A stretch of DNA of 39,102 nucleotides from Salipiger mucosus DSM 16094 (GTDB taxonomy: Bacteria; Pseudomonadota; Alphaproteobacteria; Rhodobacterales; Rhodobacteraceae): positions 106,945 through 146,046 of the forward strand of contig NZ_KE557283.1 in assembly GCF_000442255.1 (NCBI RefSeq), given 5' to 3'. Positions 23,426 to 31,798 of this stretch are shown here, piece by piece. Within the stretch, counting starts at the first letter, position 1, and each line of letters opens with the position of its first letter. The position numbers and the translations under genes were made by a program. The notes beneath the pieces were generated by a model, which was not told the DNA's origin, did not search any database, and worked only from the letters and a program-made list of their open reading frames with translations.

Positions 23426-23742
23426 TGCTTGGCTCGGGCCTTTCAAACCGACTGCAACCGTCCACGGAGGACGCTGCTGCGCGCGACAGGATGGGTCTCA
23501 CCCGCCGGACCCGCATGACGGCATCGCCATCCGACCTTGGGCGGACGGGCACGTATGCATAGGCGATATGCTCACACTTGCTTTCGCTGCGTTGCAGCAT
23601 AGCCTATGATCGATCGGCATCGGGGATGCTTGATGGGAGACGAGGGGTACTAGGGTACAGACACAAGGGAGGTCAGGATGATGGCTCGTTGACCGCGAGG
23701 TTGCGGCAACGCGCTTTCGCAGAGCCGGAGGGAATCTGGCAG
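23426..23742. other. Intergenic region, no gene seen
   Basis: About 320 bases between the HAD and patatin genes. Open frames here are short and without motifs. The patatin ribosome-binding site GGAGGGAAT lies at the right edge (23728-23736), and the AT-richer part around 23575-23615 is the likely promoter. Confidence 0.35.
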
Positions 23743-24855
23743 ATGAGAAAACGCGGTTCGCGTAGGACCCCGCTCCGCCTCAAGCTCGCCTTGCAAGGCG
23801 GCGGAGCGCATGGCGCCTTCACATGGGGTGTTCTCGATCGCCTGCTCGAGGAAGACTGGATCGACATCAGCGCGATCTCCGGCACCTCCGCGGGCGCCAT
23901 GAACGCTGCCGCCCTTACCTCCGGGCTGGCCACGGGCGGTCGCGACGGCGCACGCGAGACACTCGAGGCCTTCTGGCGAAAGATCGGAAGCTATGGTCCG
24001 GCGAACGCCGACGTTCACTCCCTTCTGGAACTGGTCCTGAGCCCCCTGCGACCCGACCGGATGCTACCTCGCTCAGTTGTCAGTCAGAGCGCGCGGGTCA
24101 TTTCACCGTACGATGCCAATCCGCTCGGCTTCAATCCATTGCAGTTGGTGCTGGAAGAGACGCTGGACATCGAGGCGATTCGAAGCTGGCCCCTCACTCT
24201 CTATGTCACGGCAACCCACGTACGCACGGGCGAGGCCCGCGTCTTCTCGGGGAAAGAGATCAGTGTCGCTGTCCTGCTCGCTTCGGCGTGTCTGCCCTCC
24301 CTGTTCCACGCCATCGAAATCGACGGCGAACTCTACTGGGATGGCGGATATACTGGCAATCCAAGCATGATGCCGCTTGTCGCAGACGCGGAGCCGTACG
24401 ACATCCTTCTGGTGCAGGTCAGTCCGATCGAAAGGCCGAGCGTCCCGCGCAACGCCCTGGCCATCGCTGATAGAGAGAAGGAGATCGCGTTCAATGCGCC
24501 CCTCATCAGGGATCTCCGCACGATCGCGGAATTGCAGCACCAGGCCCGATCTCGGAGCAGCACAGATTCCCGAGCCAGATCCTGGACACGGCGTTCGCGC
24601 CTCAGGTCTATCGCGCGTCATTCGTCAATTCTCTCCCAACGCTTCCACCGGATCGCCTCGTCGTCGATGAGCGATCGCGACGGGAGTTCCAAGATGAACG
24701 TCGATTGGGAGTTCCTGACGACGCTGCGCGATGAAGGGCGCCACACTGCCGGCGACTTCCTGAGCCGGCACGGCGACGACATCGGCAGACGCGGCTCGTT
24801 GGACTTGCCGAGCAGCTACCATCGGAATTCGAGACATCTAGGCATCGCGGGGTGA
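23743..24855 (+). CDS. Patatin-like phospholipase family protein
   Basis: 370-residue patatin-fold lipase. The oxyanion hole is LALQGGGAHGAFTWGVLD (about residues 15-32), the nucleophile elbow SGTSAGAMNAAAL (Ser49) and the catalytic Asp200 in WDGGYTGNP. It would hydrolyse acyl esters of phospholipids. The C-terminal FLTTLRDEGRHTAGDFLSRHGDDIGRR is typical of the bacterial cytosolic group. Between residues about 268 and 305 lies an Arg/Ser-rich stretch longer than usual in this family. ATG 23743 is supported by GGAGGG; the open frame upstream is not conserved. Confidence 0.88.
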   Translation: MRKRGSRRTPLRLKLALQGGGAHGAFTWGVLDRLLEEDWIDISAISGTSAGAMNAAALTSGLATGGRDGARETLEAFWRKIGSYGPANADVHSLLELVLSPLRPDRMLPRSVVSQSARVISPYDANPLGFNPLQLVLEETLDIEAIRSWPLTLYVTATHVRTGEARVFSGKEISVAVLLASACLPSLFHAIEIDGELYWDGGYTGNPSMMPLVADAEPYDILLVQVSPIERPSVPRNALAIADREKEIAFNAPLIRDLRTIAELQHQARSRSSTDSRARSWTRRSRLRSIARHSSILSQRFHRIASSSMSDRDGSSKMNVDWEFLTTLRDEGRHTAGDFLSRHGDDIGRRGSLDLPSSYHRNSRHLGIAG

Positions 24856-25478
24856 ACTGTCTCCCGTTGGCGCACCAGATAGACCTGAACCGCACCGGCC
24901 CCGCGGAGACTCCGCTTCTCGAGTAGCCTGAAACGATCATGAGCAGACAGAGAACAAGTTATTGCCCGGGAACCCGCGAGCAAGCTGTGCGGATGGTCAT
25001 CGAAAATTTGGCGCAGCATGGATCTCTCTGGCAGGTCCCTCGCTTCTATCGTCGCGAACATCGGGTAGTCCGCGAACACGCTGAAATCCTGGGATTGGAA
25101 AACGGACAGCGCATCAGGGTCTCGAGCGATCCGAGAGGCGGATTGCTCGGGGCTCATGCATCAGCACCTTGGCTTCAAGCAGCTCGATCCGTTCCCCTTT
25201 CAGCCCTCCTGGCAGTAACGCCTGTCGCTTCATCCCAGATGACACCGGCAACCTGCCGCCAGACTTCCCGAATGTAGCTTTGCCAGGAATCAGCTGCACC
25301 GAAAATGCGCCAGACCCGGTTTTCCACGTCGGGTCACATCCAATGATCGGGGAGCACCTCAGTGGGAAGCTCAAGTGTCTACGCATCGCGATCCTACAAG
25401 CCGACCATCTCGACGAGAATGCCTCATCGGCCGCTGGGAGTTGGACAGATCTGACCGGTAATTCGCGATTGGCCGGAC
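24856..25478. other. Degenerate region between patatin and histidine kinase genes
   Basis: About 620 bases without an intact gene. It contains the N-terminus of an IS3-type OrfA (24939-25058). The rest has only short frames, none recognised. Most likely transposon debris. Confidence 0.4.
24939..25058 (+). pseudogene. IS3-family OrfA transposase N-terminal remnant
   Basis: MSRQRTSYCPGTREQAVRMV followed by IENLAQHGSLWQ resembles the opening of IS3 OrfA proteins (REQAVRMVLE...SQWAAI). The helix-turn-helix continuation and the leucine zipper are missing. Neither OrfB nor terminal inverted repeats were found. Confidence 0.45.
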
Positions 25479-26840
25479 TCAGACCAGCCCCAGCAACATC
25501 ATTGCATTCAGCCCGACCGAGGAGAGACCTGCCGCCGACCGCGTGCCATTACCTCCGAGAGAAAGGTCAACCCGCTCAACTGGTAGCCGTACGCTGAAGG
25601 TGCTCCCCTCCCCGGGGCTGCTACTGAGTTCCAGCACGCCGTCGTGGCGCTCGACGATCTGCTTGGAGATGTTGAGGCCGAGGCCCGTGCTGTGGGCATT
25701 GCGGCCCGCGTGGCCATGCGCTTGGGTGAAGCGGTCGAAGATGGTTCCCTGTGCCTCTTCCGGGATTCCCTGCCCCTGGTCGATGACGCTGACGATCGCC
25801 TCGTCCCCCTCGCGGGCTACCTTCACGATCACTTCCGAATTCGCATCGGAGAACTTCGCCGCATTCGAGAGCAGGTTCGACATGACCTGCAGAAGCCGGC
25901 TCCTGTCCCCCCTTACGACCAGCCCGTCGGCTACGATCTCATCGCGGAAGGCAACGCCCAGTTGCTCCCCGTAGCCGCTGTTAGTTTCCACGGCCTCCGC
26001 GGCGAAATCCTCAAGCCCGATCTCCTCGAACTCCATCTGCATCTCGCCCGACATCAGCCGCTCGGAATCGAGAATATCGTCCACGAGGTCCGAGAGGCGC
26101 CGACTGTTGGCCTCGGCCATATTGACAGCCGAGCGCATATTCGTCGGCACCTCTCCCATGGCACCGCCGCGCAACAGGCTCAGCGAGCCGACGATGGAGG
26201 TCAGCGGCGTGCGCAGTTCATGGGTGACGGTGCTGACGAAGGCCGCGCGCTCGCGGGCGCCCCGCCTCTCTTCGGTGATGTCCTGCACGGTGCCCACGGA
26301 CCAGGCCGGGCGTCCCGCCTCGTCATAGGAGATGCGCGCCCGGAGTCGGTACTCCCGCAGGCTGCCCTCCACGACGGCCCGGAAGGTGACGTCGCTCGCT
26401 GCGTGGGTCCGGACAGCTTTCTGCAAGTCCGCCTTGAAAGGCGCCCGGTCCTCCTCGAGAATGAGATCCAGGAACTCGTCGGGCGTGCTGGGCGCCGCCT
26501 CGATATCGAGACCGAAGAGCCGGGCCAGGGCCCGGGAGGCCTCGATCCGGCCGGTGCTGAAATCGTAGCTCCACCAGCCGATGCGACCGACCTCCTGCGC
26601 CTCTTCCAGCCGCCTCGTCGCCCTGTCGTAGTCCCGACGGAGTTCCTGGTGGCGGCGCTGCAGAGGCCCTAGAACCAAGGCGAGACACAGCGCGCCAGCC
26701 AACGCAGTGACCGAAGCGAGAGCTCCGAGTAGGGCGATCCACTCGGGCACCGCTGTTGCCTCGAGAGCGAACAGGAAGCCGACGCCTCCTGCGCCCGAAA
26801 TCGCCAGGGCGGAGGTTATTCGCGGAACGAGTGTTCTCAA
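25479..26840 (-). CDS. Membrane-bound PAS-domain sensor histidine kinase, orphan
   Basis: 453 residues. Two hydrophobic helices (about 8-28 and 33-58) bracket a very short periplasmic loop. A short coiled linker leads to a PAS domain (about 85-190: VGRIGWWSYDFSTGRIEAS ... YRLRARISYDEAGRP, VGTVQDITEERR). HisKA shows FVSTVTHELRTPLTSI with phospho-acceptor His207. The HATPase domain has N-box Asn326 (SNLLSNAAKFS), G1 DQGQGIP (354-360), F-box IFDRFTQ and G2 GLGLN (386-390). No response regulator or receiver domain is adjacent. With so little periplasmic sequence, the stimulus is probably sensed by the PAS or the membrane part. Confidence 0.93.
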   Translation of the reverse strand: MRTLVPRITSALAISGAGGVGFLFALEATAVPEWIALLGALASVTALAGALCLALVLGPLQRRHQELRRDYDRATRRLEEAQEVGRIGWWSYDFSTGRIEASRALARLFGLDIEAAPSTPDEFLDLILEEDRAPFKADLQKAVRTHAASDVTFRAVVEGSLREYRLRARISYDEAGRPAWSVGTVQDITEERRGARERAAFVSTVTHELRTPLTSIVGSLSLLRGGAMGEVPTNMRSAVNMAEANSRRLSDLVDDILDSERLMSGEMQMEFEEIGLEDFAAEAVETNSGYGEQLGVAFRDEIVADGLVVRGDRSRLLQVMSNLLSNAAKFSDANSEVIVKVAREGDEAIVSVIDQGQGIPEEAQGTIFDRFTQAHGHAGRNAHSTGLGLNISKQIVERHDGVLELSSSPGEGSTFSVRLPVERVDLSLGGNGTRSAAGLSSVGLNAMMLLGLV

Positions 26841-27253
26841 CAGCCTTATCCTTTGCCAACAGCGGAACCGGCGCGCTGACTACGGCCACTCCAGTGTCGA
26901 TTCCGGCGGGTACCGGGCAACTGTGGCAAATTTTGTCCTTCAGATTGGCGGACCAAGGGAAGGTCGTCCCGGTGCGGTTGGCCGCGCCAATATAGAGTTG
27001 CTGCGAGCGCGTCTTGTGGCCGGCGCATGAAGCAGAAGCTGCATCAAATGTGTCAGAGTTCCGATTGCGTGCTTGTTGACAAGGGGCTCTGGTGCGCATG
27101 GCGTCGGGCCACGCTGCGGGCGGAGGTTAAAGGTCAGCAAGCGCCGGATCGGTAGTGAGGCAATGCCGTCTCCAATCTGCATCGACCCATGCGCCCCGGC
27201 AATCTTCCAGACTGGTGCCAGAAGGCTCAGGAGCATCGATCACGTCCTACCGA
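26841..27253. other. Non-coding stretch upstream of the kinase, left edge of the island
   Basis: About 410 bases between the histidine kinase start and the amidoligase stop. Open frames on both strands lack motifs and ribosome-binding sites. It must hold the kinase promoter and may hold the left boundary of the accessory island; no att-like repeat or tRNA end was recognised. Confidence 0.35.
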
Positions 27254-28480
27254 TCAGCGGGCCCACCACTCGCCGCGAACTTTCGCAGGGCGCGCGGCAA
27301 GTCCAGCCTCTTCGATCCGATCCGCAAGGTTGCCGATCGCAGCGACGAGAGCGGCGCTCTTCACGGCAACGGCCCCCTCGATCGCACGCAGCTCCGCGAG
27401 GTCGAGGCAAAGCAGGGCGAAGACTTCCGGGAGATCGGCTTGTGCCTGCCCCCACGCGCCGACGATGGTTTGGTATCGGTCCGCTCCCCAGAGTTCGATC
27501 GTGGCCGTCCCCGACCATCTGAAGAGGCCCACCTCCTCGTTGTCGAAGAGGAGCGTCGCGAAGCACAGGGATGTCCCACTGTCCTCGTGGGGCGCGAAGC
27601 CCAGCCGGGACCGGTTATCCGCCAGCCAACCGGCGAGAATTCGAAACAGCGCCAACAGATGCTCTCGCGACGCTCCGGCGCTTGTGTGATCCATTTGGAA
27701 AGCGCGAATTGGCTCACCGATGAGCTCCGCTAGGGCAACTCCACCGAAGAAATCGGGCGTTCCATAATGCCGGAGCTCGACATAGGCGTCGCGGGCGAAG
27801 TTGGCGGCGAAACGCTTCGACGCTCCTGCTTGATCGCTGAGAAAGTTCGCCAAGTTGAGATCGGCCGCCATAAACGGGCTTGGCGCCTGCAGCTCACGCA
27901 GCAATCGCGGCCCGTAACCATGCCGCTGCAGCCCGGTATAGCGACGCCCCAGGCGTCGGGATCTCCAGAGCATGTCAATCTCATCGACGCCCACGCAGAA
28001 GAGATCCGCAGCGAGTTCGCGGTTCGGATTGCCTGGATCGATATTGATGTGCCAACCGAGATCCGAAGTGAACGCGTCACGATCGGCATTGTCGGAGCCA
28101 TCGAGGTCGAAAATAGCGTCTGAGATGTGCCGACGAAGGTCATCGGCTTCCGCCAGCGGCATGGGCGGCGTGACCAGCTCCACACCGGCGATCTGATCGC
28201 TGTGGGGGAAGGCGATCGGGTCGATGTCGTACTCCGGGATAACGAAGAAGCCGGTCTTTCGAGACGCCTTGCGCGGAGCGGTCCACGTCTCACCCGTCGC
28301 CGAGGACAGGACGCCCGCAACAGTCCGGCAATACTCGAGGGTGGCGATATCCATCGGGCCGAAATCCGAGAAGCGGGGATTACCGAGATCGCCGAGCACG
28401 ACCTCGAGCTCGAAGCCGACCCGCCACGTCTCTGCGATCCGGTTTTCCGGGGCGCCGTGCGACTCTACTGCCTCACGCAT
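27254..28480 (-). CDS. Amidoligase-family protein (putative COOH-NH2 ligase)
   Basis: 408 residues. The opening block WRVGFELEVVLG, the later GVELVTPPMPLAEADDL and LGWHINIDPGN reproduce the three conserved blocks of the PF12224 amidoligase family (glutamine-synthetase-like fold; the E-x-E and H are metal/ATP ligands). Such enzymes join carboxyl and amino groups, and genomic surveys place them with peptide-modifying or cell-surface systems. The middle and C-terminal parts I cannot assign. ATG 28480. It is divergent from the DUF4041/T5orf172 gene with a 193-base gap, so they may share regulation. Assignment rests on motif memory. Confidence 0.6.
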   Translation of the reverse strand: MREAVESHGAPENRIAETWRVGFELEVVLGDLGNPRFSDFGPMDIATLEYCRTVAGVLSSATGETWTAPRKASRKTGFFVIPEYDIDPIAFPHSDQIAGVELVTPPMPLAEADDLRRHISDAIFDLDGSDNADRDAFTSDLGWHINIDPGNPNRELAADLFCVGVDEIDMLWRSRRLGRRYTGLQRHGYGPRLLRELQAPSPFMAADLNLANFLSDQAGASKRFAANFARDAYVELRHYGTPDFFGGVALAELIGEPIRAFQMDHTSAGASREHLLALFRILAGWLADNRSRLGFAPHEDSGTSLCFATLLFDNEEVGLFRWSGTATIELWGADRYQTIVGAWGQAQADLPEVFALLCLDLAELRAIEGAVAVKSAALVAAIGNLADRIEEAGLAARPAKVRGEWWAR

Positions 28481-28673
28481 CTCCTGCTGTCTCGCGCCTG
28501 CGCAGAATGTCGCGCGCTCGCCACGGTCTTCGTGACCGGGTCCGAGTCTCCCTCTCCACTGCCATGGATCCGTCCATCTGCATTCTGCCTCACACCCGGC
28601 ATTCGCTGCGCCACGACTACCACATCAATGCCTAAGAGCCGAACGAGTTCACCTTGATCGGAGGGGATAATCC

Positions 28674-30125
28674 GTGTGGGATCGGCGCATATCAATGAGG
28701 TCATTGCCGATGCCTGCAATCAATCCCGACATCCTATTCGCCGTAGTCTTTCTCGTCTTCCTGTTCGGCTTTCCGCTATTCCTCGTCCTTTACATCAAAG
28801 CCCGCCGTCGCGCGACCAGGCTCGGCAAAGCGCTCGAGGAGGAAAAGCAACGCGGTGCGAAGGAACTTGAAAAGGTCACGCACGAAGAGACCCAGAAGCG
28901 GCAAGAGCTGGAAGCGCGCTACGCGCCGATCATCGACAAGGAGGCGGAGGTCGCTCGCCTGGATGCGCAGGCACGGGCGCACCAGGGTAACATCGACGAG
29001 CTGCGCGCGTCCTACGCGACGAAACATGAGACCCTGAAACGCCTCGAACACCAGGTTGCCGTCTACGATGAGCGGCTGGCCTTCGCCGAGCTCGGCATCT
29101 ACGAGCCCCATTTCGACTTCGGCGACAGCGAGGCGTTCAAGGCGAAGATCAAGGAGGTCCGCGACAAGCAGAAGGCCATGGTCTCGGCAAAGCATGCCAC
29201 CCTCTGCCCGACGGACTGGGTCGTAGAAGGCAGTCGCTCGAAGGGCCAGACCATGATCAACCGCCAGACACGCCTGACGATGCGGGCCTTCAACAACGAG
29301 TGCGAGGCGGCAATCGCGAACACCCGCTGGAACAACGTCGTGGCGATGGAGAAGCGGATCCTCAATGCCGCGAAGCAGATCAACAGCGCGAACTCCTCCA
29401 TGAACCTGACCATCTCGGAGAACTATGTCGCACTGAAGCTCGACGAGCTCCACCTGACCCACGAGTACCGGGAGCAGCTCAAGCTCGAGAAGGAAGAGAG
29501 GACCGAGCTCGCCCGCGCTGAACGCGAGGAGAAGAAGCTATTGGCCGAGGCCGAGGCGGCCGAACGTGAGGAGCGCAAGTACCAGGCGCTGCTCGACAAG
29601 GCGCGCAAGGAGGCCGGCGTCGACGAGGGACGGGTCGCCGAACTCGAGGCCGCCCTCGCCGAGGCCCATGCGGCGAGCGAACGGGCCCGCGCGATGGCCG
29701 AGATGACCAAGTCCGGCTACGTCTACATCATCTCCAACGTCGGCTCCTTCGGCGAGGACGTCGTGAAGATCGGTCTGACCCGCAGGCTCGACCCCGACGA
29801 CCGCGTGAAGGAGCTCGGCGATGCCAGCGTTCCGTTCGGGTTCGACACGCACGCGATGATCTATTCCGAGGAAGCGCCGGCACTCGAGACCGCCCTTCAC
29901 CGCGAGTTCGCGGACCGCCGCATCAATGCGTCGAACATGCGCAAGGAGTTCTTCCGGGTCGATCTCGATGAGGTTGAGGACGCTGTGGGTCGGCTGGCGC
30001 CGAGCGCGAACTTCTTCAAGGATCGCGAGGCACAGGAGTGGCACGAGACGCTGGCGCGGCGGCGCGAGGAGGCGGATGTGCTCCGGAGAGTTGTTCCTGA
30101 AGAGGTGCTTCCCGAGGCAATTTGA
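28674..30125 (+). CDS. Membrane-anchored DUF4041 / T5orf172 (GIY-YIG-like) protein
   Basis: 483 residues. One transmembrane helix (about 20-45, ILFAVVFLVFLFGFPLFLVLYI), a long coiled coil (about 50-125), a DUF4041-type domain around residues 135-270 (LGIYEPHFDFGDSEAFKAKI, NNECEAAIANTRWNNV), a second Lys/Glu-rich coiled coil, then a T5orf172 domain (about 340-440: SGYVYIISNVGSFG, VVKIGLTRRLDPDDRV, ALHREFADRRIN, RKEFFRVDLDEV). T5orf172 belongs to the GIY-YIG nuclease superfamily and is frequent in phages and defence islands. GTG 28674 has a good GGAGGGG; ATG 28695 and 28710 are alternatives. A membrane-tethered GIY-YIG-like domain next to a Gabija-like operon suggests an anti-phage role, which is inference. 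Confidence 0.85.
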   Translation: MWDRRISMRSLPMPAINPDILFAVVFLVFLFGFPLFLVLYIKARRRATRLGKALEEEKQRGAKELEKVTHEETQKRQELEARYAPIIDKEAEVARLDAQARAHQGNIDELRASYATKHETLKRLEHQVAVYDERLAFAELGIYEPHFDFGDSEAFKAKIKEVRDKQKAMVSAKHATLCPTDWVVEGSRSKGQTMINRQTRLTMRAFNNECEAAIANTRWNNVVAMEKRILNAAKQINSANSSMNLTISENYVALKLDELHLTHEYREQLKLEKEERTELARAEREEKKLLAEAEAAEREERKYQALLDKARKEAGVDEGRVAELEAALAEAHAASERARAMAEMTKSGYVYIISNVGSFGEDVVKIGLTRRLDPDDRVKELGDASVPFGFDTHAMIYSEEAPALETALHREFADRRINASNMRKEFFRVDLDEVEDAVGRLAPSANFFKDREAQEWHETLARRREEADVLRRVVPEEVLPEAI

Positions 30126-30131
30126 GCCTGC

Positions 30132-30335
30132 GTGCCAATCGCCCCCACTCTAGAACATCCCTTCAATCGCAACGCCCTAAGGCTGAAAGATCGCGGGTTC
30201 GCCGAAGCTGTTGCCGCCTACGAGGCGATGTTCTTCCGCGCGAAGGTCAGGACGATCGGTTGGTCGATTGCGTATCGGCCGCCGCACGGCGCAATTCTTT
30301 GGCAGGACACAAGGGTGCGTCTTGGCGCATCATGA
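30132..30335 (+). CDS. Possible small protein downstream of the T5orf172 gene
   Basis: A 67-residue frame starting at GTG 30132, six bases after the previous stop. The amino-acid composition is protein-like (LKDRGFAEAVAAYEAMFFRAKV, TIGWSIAYRPPHGAILWQD), but the start has no clear Shine-Dalgarno and no family is recognised. It may be a small partner protein or the eroded remnant of a longer gene. Confidence 0.35.
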   Translation: MPIAPTLEHPFNRNALRLKDRGFAEAVAAYEAMFFRAKVRTIGWSIAYRPPHGAILWQDTRVRLGAS

Positions 30336-30361
30336 GATCGGGACTCTGCTTCGTCTCGCAG

Positions 30362-31798
30362 TCAACTCGAGGCGCCCTTGTACTCGGTCTGCCCATTCAG
30401 AATGGCCCCCTGGGCGCAGATGGTGACAGACTTGGCACCGCGGGTCATCGCAACATACAGGTTTCTTGCATCCAGCTCATCGGCATTCAACACAACGACG
30501 TGGTCCGCCTCGAGACCTTTCAGCAGCAGTGTCGACCCTATCGCAGATTTGGGCAGCTGGCGTCCGACGGTCCTGTTCTCCTCTCGGACACGAACAGCAG
30601 CCTCGCCAAAGGTCATGCCGCTACCATCAGAGGTCAATTCAAGTGCGCGCAACGCCGCGCGGAGCACGCTAGGCCGGAAGACAGTCGTGCCAGATCTCGC
30701 CGAACACGCAGATAGGATTGCCGCGAGCCCTTGATACGAAGGCGCGTCCAAGACTTGCATGACGATAAATTCGAAGTCGGTCGGCGGCTTCCGGCCCGAC
30801 CCGGCCTTCAGCGTCTTCACCCTGGACATGACATCGGTCGCCCCGACATTGGTCATGACCGATTCAGCGAACTCGAGGGTTTCGCCGACCGAGTATCCAT
30901 CTCCGAGATCGAGAGCCATTGCGTAGGAGACCAGGTCCTTAAGATGCACCGGCTCGATCGTCACCATATTCGGAATGCGCTTGGCCACCCGGTATCGACT
31001 GCTTGCGGATCGACTGTCGCCAATTACCAGGGACGTTTCTCCAGCAGCCCTGTGGTGGACCCGTGCAGCATCGACGAGAGCGTCGAAGTTGCCATTGCCT
31101 CCCTGCAGGACGCTCCATTTGACGGAATTCGGTGCCGTGCGCAGGTCGATCGGTCTCCCAGCCATCAGCTCCTGCCTGGCATCAAGCAACCAACGCCCCA
31201 AAGGCTCGTTGCCGGCATTGATCCATCGCCAAGGTCGGTCCAGTTCGACAGCTGTCGGAAAGTGGCGGCAGACATCGCCCTCCCAATCCGCCAGCTGGTT
31301 CTGGCCAAAGCCGAAGATCGACTGCATCGGATCGCCAAGCACGCAAGTCTTCAGATGACGGGAGGCAAAATAGACGATCGCGTGCTGACCCACGGAGCAA
31401 TCCTGATACTCATCTACGACGAGCCCGGCGTAGTTCGCCGGCAGGATGTCGCGAAGGTGTCCCTCTTCCAGCAGCTTCCGTGCAGCCTTCTGGATCTTGG
31501 GATAGCTGGGGGTCTTCGGTTGCAGGCCATCGCTATATCCGGATCGCATCGGGAACAATGCCGCAAGCCGCATGCACCAACCATCTATCGTGGCGACACG
31601 ATACGCGGAGCGGCCGACGCCCTGCCGATTGAGGCGATGCCGGAGGGCGGCGACGCCGGCATTGGTATGAGTAAGGATCAAATACGGCAGAGGCGCTTTC
31701 GCGTTGCTGAGCGCATCTACGATCAGCTGGGTCTTGCCACAGCCGGCTGGCGCAACGATCGACCCACGCCGAATGTCCAGAAGATCGACGTCAGTCAT
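30362..31798 (-). CDS. GajB-like UvrD/Rep-family helicase
   Basis: 478 residues, close to the roughly 490 of Gabija GajB. Helicase motifs: Walker A APAGCGKTQ (16-24), motif Ia LILTHTNAGVAALR, motif II LVVDEYQD (126-133), motif III LGDPMQSIFGFGQ (155-165) and motif VI NLYVAMTRGAKSV near the C-terminus. It is a compact single-unit UvrD-like ATPase without the nuclease domain of AddA or RecB. Its ATG lies within the last codons of the GajA-like gene (8-base overlap), so the two are made together; in Gabija, GajB is the NTPase that releases or activates the GajA nuclease on invading DNA. Confidence 0.88.
   Translation of the reverse strand: MTDVDLLDIRRGSIVAPAGCGKTQLIVDALSNAKAPLPYLILTHTNAGVAALRHRLNRQGVGRSAYRVATIDGWCMRLAALFPMRSGYSDGLQPKTPSYPKIQKAARKLLEEGHLRDILPANYAGLVVDEYQDCSVGQHAIVYFASRHLKTCVLGDPMQSIFGFGQNQLADWEGDVCRHFPTAVELDRPWRWINAGNEPLGRWLLDARQELMAGRPIDLRTAPNSVKWSVLQGGNGNFDALVDAARVHHRAAGETSLVIGDSRSASSRYRVAKRIPNMVTIEPVHLKDLVSYAMALDLGDGYSVGETLEFAESVMTNVGATDVMSRVKTLKAGSGRKPPTDFEFIVMQVLDAPSYQGLAAILSACSARSGTTVFRPSVLRAALRALELTSDGSGMTFGEAAVRVREENRTVGRQLPKSAIGSTLLLKGLEADHVVVLNADELDARNLYVAMTRGAKSVTICAQGAILNGQTEYKGASS

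Noticed and set aside
24536-24680. Frameshift pair in the patatin gene
   Set aside because: The Arg/Ser-rich stretch looks odd, but both ends lie in the same frame and no alternative frame gives a convincing continuation.
26940-27236. A 98-codon minus-strand frame upstream of the kinase
   Set aside because: Lacks motifs and a start signal; likely chance in GC-rich DNA.
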